A program made the position numbers and the translations under genes. The notes beneath the pieces are model-generated. The model was not told where the DNA came from, made no database searches, and saw only the letters and a program-made list of their open reading frames with translations. DNA of 35,087 nt from 66-474 sp036759545 (GTDB lineage: Bacteria > Pseudomonadota > Gammaproteobacteria > Xanthomonadales > Rhodanobacteraceae): assembly GCA_036759545.1 (NCBI GenBank), contig DAIOUL010000021.1, positions 1 to 35,087 on the forward strand, read 5' to 3'. Positions 21,020-29,698 of the stretch are shown piece after piece (positions within the stretch are counted from its first letter, which is position 1; each line of letters opens with the position of its first letter).

Positions 21020-23153
21020 GGTGCTGCGGCCATTGTTGGTAGAGATCGGCGCGGAAGAACTCCCCATCCACTCGGTGGACGAACTCGCGCAAGCGTTCGC
21101 ACGAGGCGTGTGTGATGGCCTGCGCAAGCGCGGTATCGCGGCGGACTTCGAACACACACGCGCGTTCTGCACGCCGCGGCGGCTGGCTGTGTACGTGCCG
21201 AATGTCGCTGCGACGCAGCCCGAACAGGAGAGCGAATCTTTCGGTCCTTACGTCAATATCGCGCTGGATGCGAGCGGAGAGCCAACACGCGCGCTGTTGG
21301 GTTTCGCGCAGAAGGCCGGCGTCGAATGGACACAACTGCAGCGCACGAGTGACGCCAAAGGCGAACGTTTCGTGCATCGCGCGATCACGCCGGGCCAATC
21401 GACGGCCGAATTGCTTTCGCAGATCGTTTCGGAAAGCTTGGATGCGCTTCCGGTCGCCAAACCGATGCGCTGGGGCGATCACGATTGTTCCTTCGTGCGG
21501 CCGGTGCATTGGCTGGTGATGCTGCATGGCGATCGCGTGATCGAGGGCGAAGTGCTGGGCCTGAAGAGCGGCCGGCAATCGCGGGGGCACCGCTTCATGC
21601 ATGCCAAGCCCGTGCATCTGGCCGATGCGGATTCGTATCTCGATGCATTGCGTGCCGCGAAAGTATTGGCCGACCCGGCCGAGCGCCGCGCGCGTATTCG
21701 CGAGCAGGTGAAAAACGTGGCGGGCGGTGACGATTCGCCGCGCCTTTCCGGCCCCTTGTGCGACGAGATCGCCAATCTCACCGAATGGCCATGCGCGATC
21801 GGCTGCACTTTCGATCGCGATTACCTTGCCGTGCCGCACGAAGCGCTGGTAATGACGATGGAGGCGAACCAGAAGTTCGTTCCCGTTTTCGATGCGCAGG
21901 GCAAACTCACCGAGCGCTTCATCGGCGTCGCGAACATTGAACCAAAGGAGCCGGCGCAAATCCGCCACGGCTACGAGCGCGTGATCCGCCCGCGTTTCGC
22001 CGACGCCAAATTCTTCTTCGACGAAGACCTGAAAGCTCCGCTGGCATCGCATCAACAGGCGCTGCGCGAGGTGACCTGGCAGAAGGCGCTGGGCAGCCTG
22101 TGGGACAAGACCGTGCGTGTGGCCGAACTTGCGCGCGCGTTCGCCAACCGTCTGCGCGACAATGGCGTGCAAGTAGATGCGGCGCTGGTTACGCGCGCTG
22201 CGGCGTTGAGCCGCTGCGATCTGATGACGCGCATGGTCGGCGAGTTCCCGGAACTGCAAGGCGTGATGGGCCGGCACTATGCCGCCGCGCAAGGCGAGCC
22301 GCGCGACGTTGCGGACGCGCTGGATCAGTTTTACCGGCCGCGCAATGCGGAAGATGGCATCGCGGATCGGCCGCTGGCGCAGGTGCTTTCGATCGCCGAC
22401 AAGCTCGACACGTTGGCCGGCATTTTCGCGATCAGCTTGAAACCCACCGGCAACAGGGATCCGTTCGCGCTCCGCCGCGCCGCACTGGGCTTGGCGCGAA
22501 CGCTGATCGAAGGCCGGATCGAACTCGATTTGCGCGTGTGTTTGCGTGAAGCGCTGGAGCAAATATCCGAGAGCGCATTCTCGTCGGACGCCAAAGGGAA
22601 GTCTGAGAGGGATGCACACGCGCGGCGCATCGAATTGGCCGACGAGCTGTACGCCTTCATCCTCGACCGCCTGCGCGGCTACTACGCCGAGCGCGGGTTC
22701 ACGCCGCAGCAATTCGAAGCGGTTGTGGCGGTCGCGCCGGAGAGTCTGCTCGATTTCGATCATCGCTTGCGCGCCGTCGCCGCATTCGCAAAACGGCCCG
22801 AAGCCGGACATCTCGCTGCCGCCAACAAACGCGTCGCCAACATCCTGCGCAAGGAAGGGATCGATGCGCGCGCCGCCGCTTTGCTGCAGATCGACGAAAC
22901 ATATCTGCGCGAACCGGCCGAGCGCGAGCTGTGGCAGGCACTGCAAGGCGCGAAGGCCGAGTCATCCTCGAATCAGCGTGGCGATTATGAAAACCGGCTC
23001 GCGCGGCTGGCGCAACTGCAAACGCCGGTGGACATGTTCTTCGACCAGGTGCTGGTCATGGCCGAAGACGCGGCGCTGCGCGCCAACCGCATTCGCCTGC
23101 TGGCGCAAGTCAAGGCGCAGTTCGACGCGATCGCCGACATCGCGCTGCTGTGA
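21012..23153 (+). CDS. glyS: Glycyl-tRNA synthetase beta subunit
   Basis: 713 residues, slightly longer than E. coli (689). GlyS provides tRNA recognition for the alpha2beta2 enzyme. Typical segments are PLLVEIGAEELPIHSVDELA at the N-terminus, RWGDHDCSFVRPVHWLVML, NQKFVPVFDAQGKL, DAKFFFDEDLK, the HD-like middle and the C-terminal DALR-type anticodon-binding domain (VANILRKE, then PVDMFFDQVLVMAED). ATG at 21012 lies inside the last codons of glyQ, so the two are translationally coupled. The stop (TGATG) overlaps the start of the first TPR-sulfotransferase by one base, which extends the operon. Confidence 0.97.
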   Translation: MAEVLRPLLVEIGAEELPIHSVDELAQAFARGVCDGLRKRGIAADFEHTRAFCTPRRLAVYVPNVAATQPEQESESFGPYVNIALDASGEPTRALLGFAQKAGVEWTQLQRTSDAKGERFVHRAITPGQSTAELLSQIVSESLDALPVAKPMRWGDHDCSFVRPVHWLVMLHGDRVIEGEVLGLKSGRQSRGHRFMHAKPVHLADADSYLDALRAAKVLADPAERRARIREQVKNVAGGDDSPRLSGPLCDEIANLTEWPCAIGCTFDRDYLAVPHEALVMTMEANQKFVPVFDAQGKLTERFIGVANIEPKEPAQIRHGYERVIRPRFADAKFFFDEDLKAPLASHQQALREVTWQKALGSLWDKTVRVAELARAFANRLRDNGVQVDAALVTRAAALSRCDLMTRMVGEFPELQGVMGRHYAAAQGEPRDVADALDQFYRPRNAEDGIADRPLAQVLSIADKLDTLAGIFAISLKPTGNRDPFALRRAALGLARTLIEGRIELDLRVCLREALEQISESAFSSDAKGKSERDAHARRIELADELYAFILDRLRGYYAERGFTPQQFEAVVAVAPESLLDFDHRLRAVAAFAKRPEAGHLAAANKRVANILRKEGIDARAAALLQIDETYLREPAERELWQALQGAKAESSSNQRGDYENRLARLAQLQTPVDMFFDQVLVMAEDAALRANRIRLLAQVKAQFDAIADIALL

Positions 23154-24715
23154 TGTCCGATTCTGTTTCGCAAACCGCACAACTCTGGTCGCAAGCGCAA
23201 GTGCATCTCGCCGCCAAGCGCGCCGCGCCGGCGCGTGCCGCACTGGAAGCGCTGCTTGCCGCCGATCCGGATCACACTCTGGCGCGGCTGGCGCTCGGCA
23301 ATCTCGCCTGGAGGCAGAACCGCGTACGCGAACCGGCGGAACACGCGCTGCACGCCGCGCGCAGCGTGCCGGATTACCCGGATCTGATTTGCGAAACGGC
23401 GGGCGTGCTGCTGCGCGTCGGAGAGTCGGTTGCCGCACGTGAATGTCTGCAGCGGTCCGTCCTGAAGAACGTCAGCTCCGACACGCTGCTAATCCGCCTG
23501 GCCGATCACCGGCACGCGCTCGGCGAACACGCCGAGGCACTGGCGCACGCGGATCGCGCGCGCGAGCTGGGATTCGACGGCGACGGCGTCCGTCACCGGC
23601 GTGGCCGCGAATTGGTGTGTCTCGGACGCGCCGGCGAAGCCGAACCTGAGCTGGAACTTGGCTTTCTGCTCGGACCCACGCACGGGGAAATCGCATTGGA
23701 GTTGTGCAACCTGCGCGTGCAAACGCGCGAGCGCAACCACTTCAACACGCTCGCCGGTGGAATCAAAAGCGTGACGCGCGGCTCGCGCGATCACGCTGCG
23801 CTGGAATTCGCGCTGTACAAGGAACTCGAGGACGTAGGCCGTTACGACGACGCGTGGGCTGCGTTGACCCGCGCCAATGCGATCATGGCGCAGCGCAAAC
23901 GCTGCGACGTGGCGCGCATGCAACGCTGGTTCGAACTGTGCATCGCCTTGTGCACGCGCGAGGCCTTGCGCCCGGCACAAACGAAACGCGAGGGGCCGCA
24001 GCCGATCTTCATCGTCGGCCTGCCGCGCTCCGGCACGCGTGAAGTCGCGAAATGGCTGGGCGCCCACCCGGACGTAACCGACGCGGGCGAATTGAATGAT
24101 TTCGAGCAGCAGCTTCGTTGGGCCGCGGACCAGCGCAACACGCAGGACGAACAATTCCTGGAACGCGTGCCCATGCTGGACTTCGAGGAGCTCGGGAGCC
24201 GCTATCTCGCGCAAACGCAGTGGCGCGCACGTGGCAAACCGTGGTTCATAGACAGCCAGCCGGACAACTGGATGTACGCCGGCCTGATCCACGCCGCGCT
24301 GCCGCACGCACGCATCCTGCACGTTACCGCCGATCCGATGGATGCCTGCTTCAAGCAATATCGTAGTTATTTCGGCGACACCCACGAATACACATACGAC
24401 CTCGCGGCGCTGGCGGTGCATCATGCGCGCTTCCACAGCTTGATGATGCACTGGCGCGGGGTTGCACCTGGCGCAATTCTCGACCAGTCTTGCGCGGAGC
24501 TGACGGGCAAGCCGGAAGAAGCGGTGCGCAAGCTTCTCGGTTTCTGCGGGATCGGATGGGAACTGCTCCGCTCCCACGCGGACTGGCGAGCACCGGCGAA
24601 TCGGATCCGTGAGCCCGATCGAACCCGCGTGTCTGAGCAATCGCAACAGTACGCGCCACAACTCCAATCTCTGCGAGAAGCACTCTCAGCCCATGGAATA
24701 TCTGTCGTCCATTGA
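23153..24715 (+). CDS. TPR-sulfotransferase, active site degraded (probable pseudoenzyme)
   Basis: 520 residues: TPR-like helical repeats (about 1-245) and a sulfotransferase domain (about 283-475, Sulfotransfer_3 type). The PAPS 5'-phosphate loop is kept as GLPRSGT (289-295), but the next residue is Arg296 instead of Thr. The usual D-K-x-P has become IDSQP (Ser368), and the 3'-phosphate motif V-R-D-P...S has become TADP (Ala393) with Lys401 in place of Ser. The C-terminal GEW-type motif of the paralogue is also lost. The neighbour downstream (24693-26324) has all of these residues, and the two align along most of their length, so this is a diverged tandem duplicate. Loss of function or a role as a partner or scaffold are inferences. 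It overlaps glyS by one base (ATG at 23153; GTG at 23150 is the alternative). Confidence 0.85.
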   Translation: MSDSVSQTAQLWSQAQVHLAAKRAAPARAALEALLAADPDHTLARLALGNLAWRQNRVREPAEHALHAARSVPDYPDLICETAGVLLRVGESVAARECLQRSVLKNVSSDTLLIRLADHRHALGEHAEALAHADRARELGFDGDGVRHRRGRELVCLGRAGEAEPELELGFLLGPTHGEIALELCNLRVQTRERNHFNTLAGGIKSVTRGSRDHAALEFALYKELEDVGRYDDAWAALTRANAIMAQRKRCDVARMQRWFELCIALCTREALRPAQTKREGPQPIFIVGLPRSGTREVAKWLGAHPDVTDAGELNDFEQQLRWAADQRNTQDEQFLERVPMLDFEELGSRYLAQTQWRARGKPWFIDSQPDNWMYAGLIHAALPHARILHVTADPMDACFKQYRSYFGDTHEYTYDLAALAVHHARFHSLMMHWRGVAPGAILDQSCAELTGKPEEAVRKLLGFCGIGWELLRSHADWRAPANRIREPDRTRVSEQSQQYAPQLQSLREALSAHGISVVH

Positions 24716-26324
24716 TCGCCCGGTGGGTTCGAGGGATCCGTTTGCCGAGAAGCTCTGGCGACGCGCGCAGTGTTATATCGTCGAAAACCAGATTCCGGCC
24801 GCGCGGGCCGCGCTGGAGTCGCTGGTTCTTCGAGATCCGCAGCGCGTGGCGGCGCGCATGCTGTTGGCTAGCGTGTATCTGGATTGCGGCCGTGTGCGCG
24901 AAGCCGCCGAGCAGGCCGTCACGGCATCCGGGATGATGCCGGACGACGCGGAGGTCATCGCCACCACGGTCAATTGCCTGCTTCGGATCGGCGAAACGGT
25001 CGCCGCTCGCGATTGCCTTGTGCGCTTCGATGCGCCGAATAGGAATCTCCAAGGTCACCAACTCGTGATGTTGGCACACGTCTACCAGATGCTGGGTGAC
25101 GATCGCACGGGCCTCGCGCTGATGGATCGTGCGCAGGCCTTGGGTTACGACAGCCCGGATTTCCGTTATTTCCACGCGCTGCAGTTGCAGTTCAACGGGC
25201 GCGTCGCCGAGGCGCGGAGCCGACTCGAAAGCTGCCTGCAACTGGGGCCGACATTCGGCAGGGCTTCGCTGGCCCTGGCACGAATGGGCAAGCAGACCGC
25301 CGACTCGAATCATCTCGACTACATCCGCATGCAGTTGCGGCGTGTGGAGCCAGGCAGCGAGGACCACGCGGCTTTCGAGTTCGCGCAATACAAAGAACTG
25401 GAGGATCTGGGCGACTACGAAGAGGCGTTCGCCGCACTCCAGCGAGGCAACGCGATCATGTATGCGCGCGTGAAGCACGATCTGGCGCGCGAGGGCGAGC
25501 TGTTCGATACGATCAGGCGAACAGTCAGCTCCGATTTCGTGTGCGTCGACGGCGCCAGCATCGACGGACCTGTGCCGATCTTCATCGTGGGTCTGCCGCG
25601 CAGCGGTACCACCCTGCTCGATCGCCTGCTCGACAACCATCCGGACGTGGTGTCCACCGGTGAACGGCCCGATTTTCCCCATCAGCTTCGCTGGGCGGCG
25701 AATCTTCACGGCAAAGACGTGATCGATGCGAAGCTGCTGGAGCGCCTGCCGCAGATCGACTACGCGGAACTCGGCAGGAGGTATTTGTTACAGACCCAAT
25801 GGCGCACGCCGGGCAGCCCTTTTTTCGTGGACAAGCTGCCGTTCAACTACACGCTGGTAGGGCTGATCCACCGCGCGCTGCCGCAAGCACCGATCGTGCA
25901 CATGGTCCGCGATCCGATGGACGTATGTTTTTCCAATTACAAGGCGCTGTTCGGAGAAAGTTACCCTTACAGCTACCAGATGGATGCGCTGGCTACGCAT
26001 TACATCCGCTATCGAGAGCTGATGCATCACTGGCATGAAGTGTTGCCCGGCACCGTGCTGGACGTGTCATATCGGGAACTGGTGCAAAACCCGGAGGAAA
26101 CGCTCGCCGCCGTGTTCGCGCATTGCGGATTGCGCCCGGTATCAGGGTGCAGCGATCTGACCCGCAACACCACCGCGGTGAATACCTTGAGCAGCGCGCA
26201 GGTTCGCGAACCGATCCACACGCGCACCCTGGGCGAGTGGCGGCGTTACCAGAAACAAATGACGCCCGTGCTCCAGGCGCTGCGGGCTGCCGGGCTGGTC
26301 GGCGAAGGCATCACAAAAAAATAA
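24693..26324 (+). CDS. TPR-sulfotransferase, active-site motifs intact
   Basis: 543 residues: TPR repeats (about 15-250) and a sulfotransferase domain (about 294-480). Intact motifs are the PAPS 5'-phosphosulfate loop GLPRSGTT (300-307), the VDKLPFN segment with Lys381, and the 3'-phosphate motif MVRDPMDVCFS with Arg406 and Ser414; a C-terminal GEWRRY follows. Fused TPR-sulfotransferases are common in Xanthomonadales and Sphingomonadales, often beside TonB receptors, but their acceptor is not established. ATG at 24693 overlaps the first paralogue by 23 bp; a GTG at 24609 in the same frame is less likely. It is the last gene of the glyQ-glyS-ST-ST unit and is convergent with the TonB receptor gene; a bidirectional terminator starts at its stop codon. 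Confidence 0.92.
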   Translation: MEYLSSIDRPVGSRDPFAEKLWRRAQCYIVENQIPAARAALESLVLRDPQRVAARMLLASVYLDCGRVREAAEQAVTASGMMPDDAEVIATTVNCLLRIGETVAARDCLVRFDAPNRNLQGHQLVMLAHVYQMLGDDRTGLALMDRAQALGYDSPDFRYFHALQLQFNGRVAEARSRLESCLQLGPTFGRASLALARMGKQTADSNHLDYIRMQLRRVEPGSEDHAAFEFAQYKELEDLGDYEEAFAALQRGNAIMYARVKHDLAREGELFDTIRRTVSSDFVCVDGASIDGPVPIFIVGLPRSGTTLLDRLLDNHPDVVSTGERPDFPHQLRWAANLHGKDVIDAKLLERLPQIDYAELGRRYLLQTQWRTPGSPFFVDKLPFNYTLVGLIHRALPQAPIVHMVRDPMDVCFSNYKALFGESYPYSYQMDALATHYIRYRELMHHWHEVLPGTVLDVSYRELVQNPEETLAAVFAHCGLRPVSGCSDLTRNTTAVNTLSSAQVREPIHTRTLGEWRRYQKQMTPVLQALRAAGLVGEGITKK

Positions 26325-26348
26325 GGGCCGGCTTTGCAGCCGGCCCTT
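26323..26348. terminator. Bidirectional terminator between sulfotransferase and TonB receptor genes
   Basis: AAGGGCCGGCT (26323-26333) and AGCCGGCCCTT (26338-26348) form a perfect 11-bp stem with a TTGC loop. A run of A on the plus strand (26315-26321) becomes the T-tract for minus-strand transcription, so it is strongest for the TonB receptor gene. Confidence 0.88.
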
Positions 26349-26371
26349 GAGTGAACAAATGTTGCGGTTTC

Positions 26372-29239
26372 TCAGCTGCCACTCTTGCCGAAGCGCCAGT
26401 CGAGTTCGACCCAGAACTGACGTCCGTACGGGTTGTAATTGAACTGGTTGTAGTACGGGGAAGACAGCGGTGGCTGGGTAAGATTGGCGGACGTGTCGCT
26501 CGGCGGCATCGAGTTCTTGATGTTATTCACGATCCCGCTGATCTTGATGTCGGGCGTGATGCTGTAGCGGATGCTGCCGTTGTAGATCATCCACGGGGCC
26601 ACGGCACCGGCGTACGGCGTGGCGCCGTAGCCGTAGGTCTGCGCGTCGTAGTTGGCGGTCTTGCCGTAGCGCGTGCCGTACAACGTGGTCGACCAGTTGC
26701 CGATGTTCCAGGTGAGGCTTGCACTCCCGATCGTCTTGAACTCGGTGGAGTACGGCGGCAGGTTGGGAGACCGCAGCAGGTCGACTTCCGGATCGTCCGG
26801 CGCTGCTTGCTGTGTATGTTTCAACGTGACGTTGTAATTGGCGCCGAACTCCAGATCGCCGAAACGGCCGATATCCCACTTGTAATCCAGCGAGGCAACG
26901 ATGCCCGACACGCGTTCGTTGGCGATGTTGATCGGAAACACCGTGACCTGCTGCAAGGCTTGGGATAGATTGGGGTTGTTGTTGGGCGGCGAACGGAACA
27001 CTTGCGAGAGTGCCGCGACGCACGCTGAAGAATTGATGTCCAGTTGGCCCAGACGGCAGGCGGCTTCGGTTTTCAGCAGGGCATCGATCGACTGCAACTG
27101 CACTTCGTTGTTGATGCGGATGTCGTAGTAGTCCGCCTTGATGTCGAAGTTGTTGGTAGGCGACCAGACCACACCAAAACCAGCCGACTTGGAGGTGATC
27201 GATTTCAGATTCAGGTTGCCCGTGTGCAGTGCGAACGGGTCCTGGTTACCGTAATAGTTACAGTCCGTCAGCGGCACGTTCGGCTCTTGGACCGCGCAAC
27301 GGTAATAGTCGGTCAGGCCCGGCTGGAAGAAGCCGCTTTGTCCGCCGAACACGTAGGCCATGTCGGGAGCCCGGAAGCCCGTCGAGTAGGTGCCGCGGAA
27401 CAGCAAGGTGTCGGTCGGCCGAAATTCCAGTCCCGCCTTGTAGGTGGCATCGCCGTCGACGCCGCCGCCATGGTTGCTGTACTGATCGTAGCGGCCGGAA
27501 ATGTCTGCAGTCAGCATCTTGAAGATCGGGATGCGGAACTCGGCGGAATACGCCCAGTTGTTGCGGGCGCCGCCACCGGAGGTGCCGGTCAGGCCGTAGA
27601 AATCGCCCGCGATGACGCGCGGATCGCCGGGGTTGGACCAGATCTGCTCGCCGATCTGGGCAACACCGGCGAAACCGACTGGGCCGGCCGGCAAGTCGAA
27701 CAGGTCGCTGTTGGTGAGCTGGATGTTGAAGTTCTGCGTCCAGGTCTGGTTGCGGCTCTGAATGTCGCCGTTGAACGTGGCATATTGCTCAGGCGTAATC
27801 GGCTTGTAGAAGTTTGTTTTGTTCGGAGCGAAGACCGGATACCCGTAATAGGTTCCGAGTTGCGGTCCCAGGAACTGATTTTCGAAGAACGCGTCAACCG
27901 GTGCCAGCAGTGGCCAGCGTTGCGACTCGTTCAAGGTCTGCTGCGACCGCGCGAAGAACACGTCGTAGTCCCAGTTCGATGATCCGATTGAACCCTTCAC
28001 TCCGCCCCATGCGTTGTAGGTACGCTCGAGATCGCGGGTGCTGTACAAGTCCCAACTGCCGATTTCTTCCGGCGCGAAGATATGCTGGAACAGTTCAAAT
28101 TCACCGGTTGCCCCGTTGAAGATGTAACCGTTCGGAGTCAGGCCGCCCCAGAAATATGGGCCGCTGGTGAAACGTGTGTTGGTGACGTTGTAGAGGATGT
28201 TGCCGTAAAGCTGGGTGTTGTCGTTCAACGCATAAGTCGCGTTGAGATACCCGGTACCCGACTTCTGTGAGTTGAGGATCGTGGCGTAGCCGAACACCGA
28301 CTTGCTTCCACAGTAGTAGCCGTGGTTGGGCCGATACTGATAACTGACGGTTCCGCCATACAGGCCCGATACCGGTCCGCACGCATCCGGACCCGGATCG
28401 TTGTACAGACCGGTGTTCCCGTTCACGTCCAGGAAAACGCGCGAAGCGATGTTCTGAGTATTGGTCAGCGAACGCGAATAGCCGAACATCGGTTGCTGGT
28501 TGCTGAGCTGCACACCGTACATTAGGTTGAGTTTGTCGGTATTGTAGCCGCCCAGAAACTCAAGACGCTCATTCGCGCCGCCGCCACCCGTGTAACCGCC
28601 GCCGCGCAGGTTCAATTCGTAGCCGTCCATCTTCTGCTTGAGGACGACGTTCACCACGCCGGCGATGGCGCTGGAACCGTAAATGGCCGACTGGTTGCCC
28701 GGCAGGATGTCGATGTGATCGACCATGCCGACGGGGATGTTCGACAGATCCACGAAGTTGCTGGAGCCGTTGTACAGCAGCGGGTAATCGGCCATGGGAT
28801 GGCCATTGATCAGGAAGAGGGTGAAACCTGGATCCAGACCCAGCAAGCTGATGGTTTGCGCTCCGGGAGTGAAACCGCCGGTGAACTGGTTGTCCTGCAC
28901 GGAGCCCGTGGACAGGGGCTGCGCGCGCAGCGCGTCGTACACCGTGCCGAAGCCCTGACTTTGCAGTTTCTGCGCCGACAAGGTAATGACCGGATTGGCC
29001 GACTCGATTTGCGATTGCGGAATTAGCGAGCCGGTTACCACGACGGCCTGCAGCGTTTTCTTTTGCTGCTCGTTCTGCGTCTGCGCGGTAGTAGTCGTAG
29101 TAGTGGTGGTGGTTTGATCTTGGGTGGTCTGATCTTGCGTGGATTGATCCTGCGTCTGGCCGCTGTTGTCCTGCGCCCAAGCACCACCAGTCATGAACAA
29201 GCCAGCGCAAATCGCGGTGGCAAGGATTTTGCGATTCAT
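26372..29239 (-). CDS. TonB-dependent outer-membrane receptor with Gln/Thr-rich N-terminal linker
   Basis: 955 residues. The signal peptide MNRKILATAICAGLFMTGGAWA is followed by a low-complexity linker (residues 23-62) of repeated QDQTT units and nine consecutive Thr (43-51). Next comes the TonB-box/plug region, LQAVVVTGSLIP (63-74), with VITLSAQKLQSQGFGTVYDALR and VDHIDILPGNQSAIYGSSAIAGVVNV, and then a long 22-strand barrel region rich in Tyr/Asn/Gly. The chain ends WVELDWRFGKSGS, with the C-terminal aromatic strand. It should import a substrate across the outer membrane using TonB energy; the substrate is unknown. ATG at 29239 has GGGGAG eight bases upstream. It is convergent with the TPR-sulfotransferases, a neighbourhood that recurs in related bacteria. 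Confidence 0.93.
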   Translation of the reverse strand: MNRKILATAICAGLFMTGGAWAQDNSGQTQDQSTQDQTTQDQTTTTTTTTTAQTQNEQQKKTLQAVVVTGSLIPQSQIESANPVITLSAQKLQSQGFGTVYDALRAQPLSTGSVQDNQFTGGFTPGAQTISLLGLDPGFTLFLINGHPMADYPLLYNGSSNFVDLSNIPVGMVDHIDILPGNQSAIYGSSAIAGVVNVVLKQKMDGYELNLRGGGYTGGGGANERLEFLGGYNTDKLNLMYGVQLSNQQPMFGYSRSLTNTQNIASRVFLDVNGNTGLYNDPGPDACGPVSGLYGGTVSYQYRPNHGYYCGSKSVFGYATILNSQKSGTGYLNATYALNDNTQLYGNILYNVTNTRFTSGPYFWGGLTPNGYIFNGATGEFELFQHIFAPEEIGSWDLYSTRDLERTYNAWGGVKGSIGSSNWDYDVFFARSQQTLNESQRWPLLAPVDAFFENQFLGPQLGTYYGYPVFAPNKTNFYKPITPEQYATFNGDIQSRNQTWTQNFNIQLTNSDLFDLPAGPVGFAGVAQIGEQIWSNPGDPRVIAGDFYGLTGTSGGGARNNWAYSAEFRIPIFKMLTADISGRYDQYSNHGGGVDGDATYKAGLEFRPTDTLLFRGTYSTGFRAPDMAYVFGGQSGFFQPGLTDYYRCAVQEPNVPLTDCNYYGNQDPFALHTGNLNLKSITSKSAGFGVVWSPTNNFDIKADYYDIRINNEVQLQSIDALLKTEAACRLGQLDINSSACVAALSQVFRSPPNNNPNLSQALQQVTVFPINIANERVSGIVASLDYKWDIGRFGDLEFGANYNVTLKHTQQAAPDDPEVDLLRSPNLPPYSTEFKTIGSASLTWNIGNWSTTLYGTRYGKTANYDAQTYGYGATPYAGAVAPWMIYNGSIRYSITPDIKISGIVNNIKNSMPPSDTSANLTQPPLSSPYYNQFNYNPYGRQFWVELDWRFGKSGS
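29087..29155 (-). repeat. In-frame codon repeats in the TonB receptor linker
   Basis: On the coding strand, 15-bp units encoding Q-D-Q-[ST]-T recur about three times (29114-29155), followed by nine ACN threonine codons (29087-29113: three ACC, then ACT, ACT, ACG, ACT, ACT, ACC). All units are multiples of three, so slippage would change linker length without breaking the frame. Confidence 0.8.
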
Positions 29240-29375
29240 TCGGAGTACTCCCCGGGGTTGTGTCGATCGTACGAGCTGCTTCGGTTCCTGCCGGTCCGGA
29301 CCGGCCGCATACGTCCATTCATGCAGAGAGGAATCCTGCGGGAGCTGCGCACCTCTCCCGCGCGCAGGTGTGCGG

Positions 29376-29412
29376 ACCATAACGCAGGTTTAACGGCGAA
29401 GCAACTTGTCAA
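29376..29412 (-). promoter_or_regulatory. Candidate promoter of the TonB receptor gene
   Basis: On the minus strand TTGCTT (29404-29399) and TATGGT (29381-29376) are 17 bases apart. A perfect TTGACA (29412-29407) lies just upstream, but no good -10 sits 16-18 bases from it. The leader would be about 130 bases. Weak support. Confidence 0.3.
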
Positions 29413-29489
29413 GCCCTTTCCGGCCCGCTTGACGCCCGGTTAACTTTTCTTTAGCTTCGGCATACAGCGGCATTGGGGAGTGGAGTGGG

Positions 29490-29513
29490 GCCGGCGGCGG
29501 CTGCGCCGCCGGC
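29490..29513. other. GC-rich 10-bp hairpin in the lipoprotein upstream region
   Basis: GCCGGCGGCG (29490-29499) and CGCCGCCGGC (29504-29513) form a perfect stem with a GCTG loop. No T-tract follows on either strand, so it is not a typical intrinsic terminator. Confidence 0.6.
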
Positions 29514-29567
29514 TTCATACCTGGACCTCATTCGAGCGCCTTGCTTGCCGTTCCTGTGAAGTCCCAT

Positions 29568-29593
29568 TTGACGGTTCCTGCACAGTGCAGGAA
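29568..29593 (+). promoter_or_regulatory. TTGACG -35-like box with a 19-bp palindromic operator candidate
   Basis: TTGACG (29568-29573) is followed, one base later, by the perfect dyad TTCCTGCAC-A-GTGCAGGAA (29575-29593, 9-bp arms). The palindrome occupies the space where a promoter spacer would be, and AATTGT (29592-29597) is a poor -10 candidate. It lies 105 bp before the start of the YbaY-domain lipoprotein. A protein-binding site is inferred from symmetry only. Confidence 0.45.
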
Positions 29594-29698
29594 TTGTCGA
29601 GGGACGATGCTGATTCCGGCTTCCGCCGCGCTGCCGCGCCGGGTAGCATTATCGGCTCGACGCCTTTGCGCGCTCCCGCTGAACCACAAGGATCCCCC

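Larger units (their letters stand above)
29240..29698. other. 459-bp intergenic region between divergent TonB receptor and lipoprotein genes
   Basis: No gene could be supported here. The region holds a possible receptor promoter (29376-29412), a 10-bp GC hairpin (29490-29513) and a 19-bp palindrome next to a TTGACG box (29568-29593). The open frames that cross it have no start or family character. Confidence 0.7.

Noticed and set aside
20874..22946. 690-codon open frame on the minus strand
   Set aside because: Antisense to glyS; the codon-position bias of glyS leaves the opposite frame open.
29490..29513. Intrinsic terminator upstream of the lipoprotein
   Set aside because: The GC hairpin is strong, but neither side has a T-run, and neither adjacent gene is transcribed toward it from a nearby stop codon.
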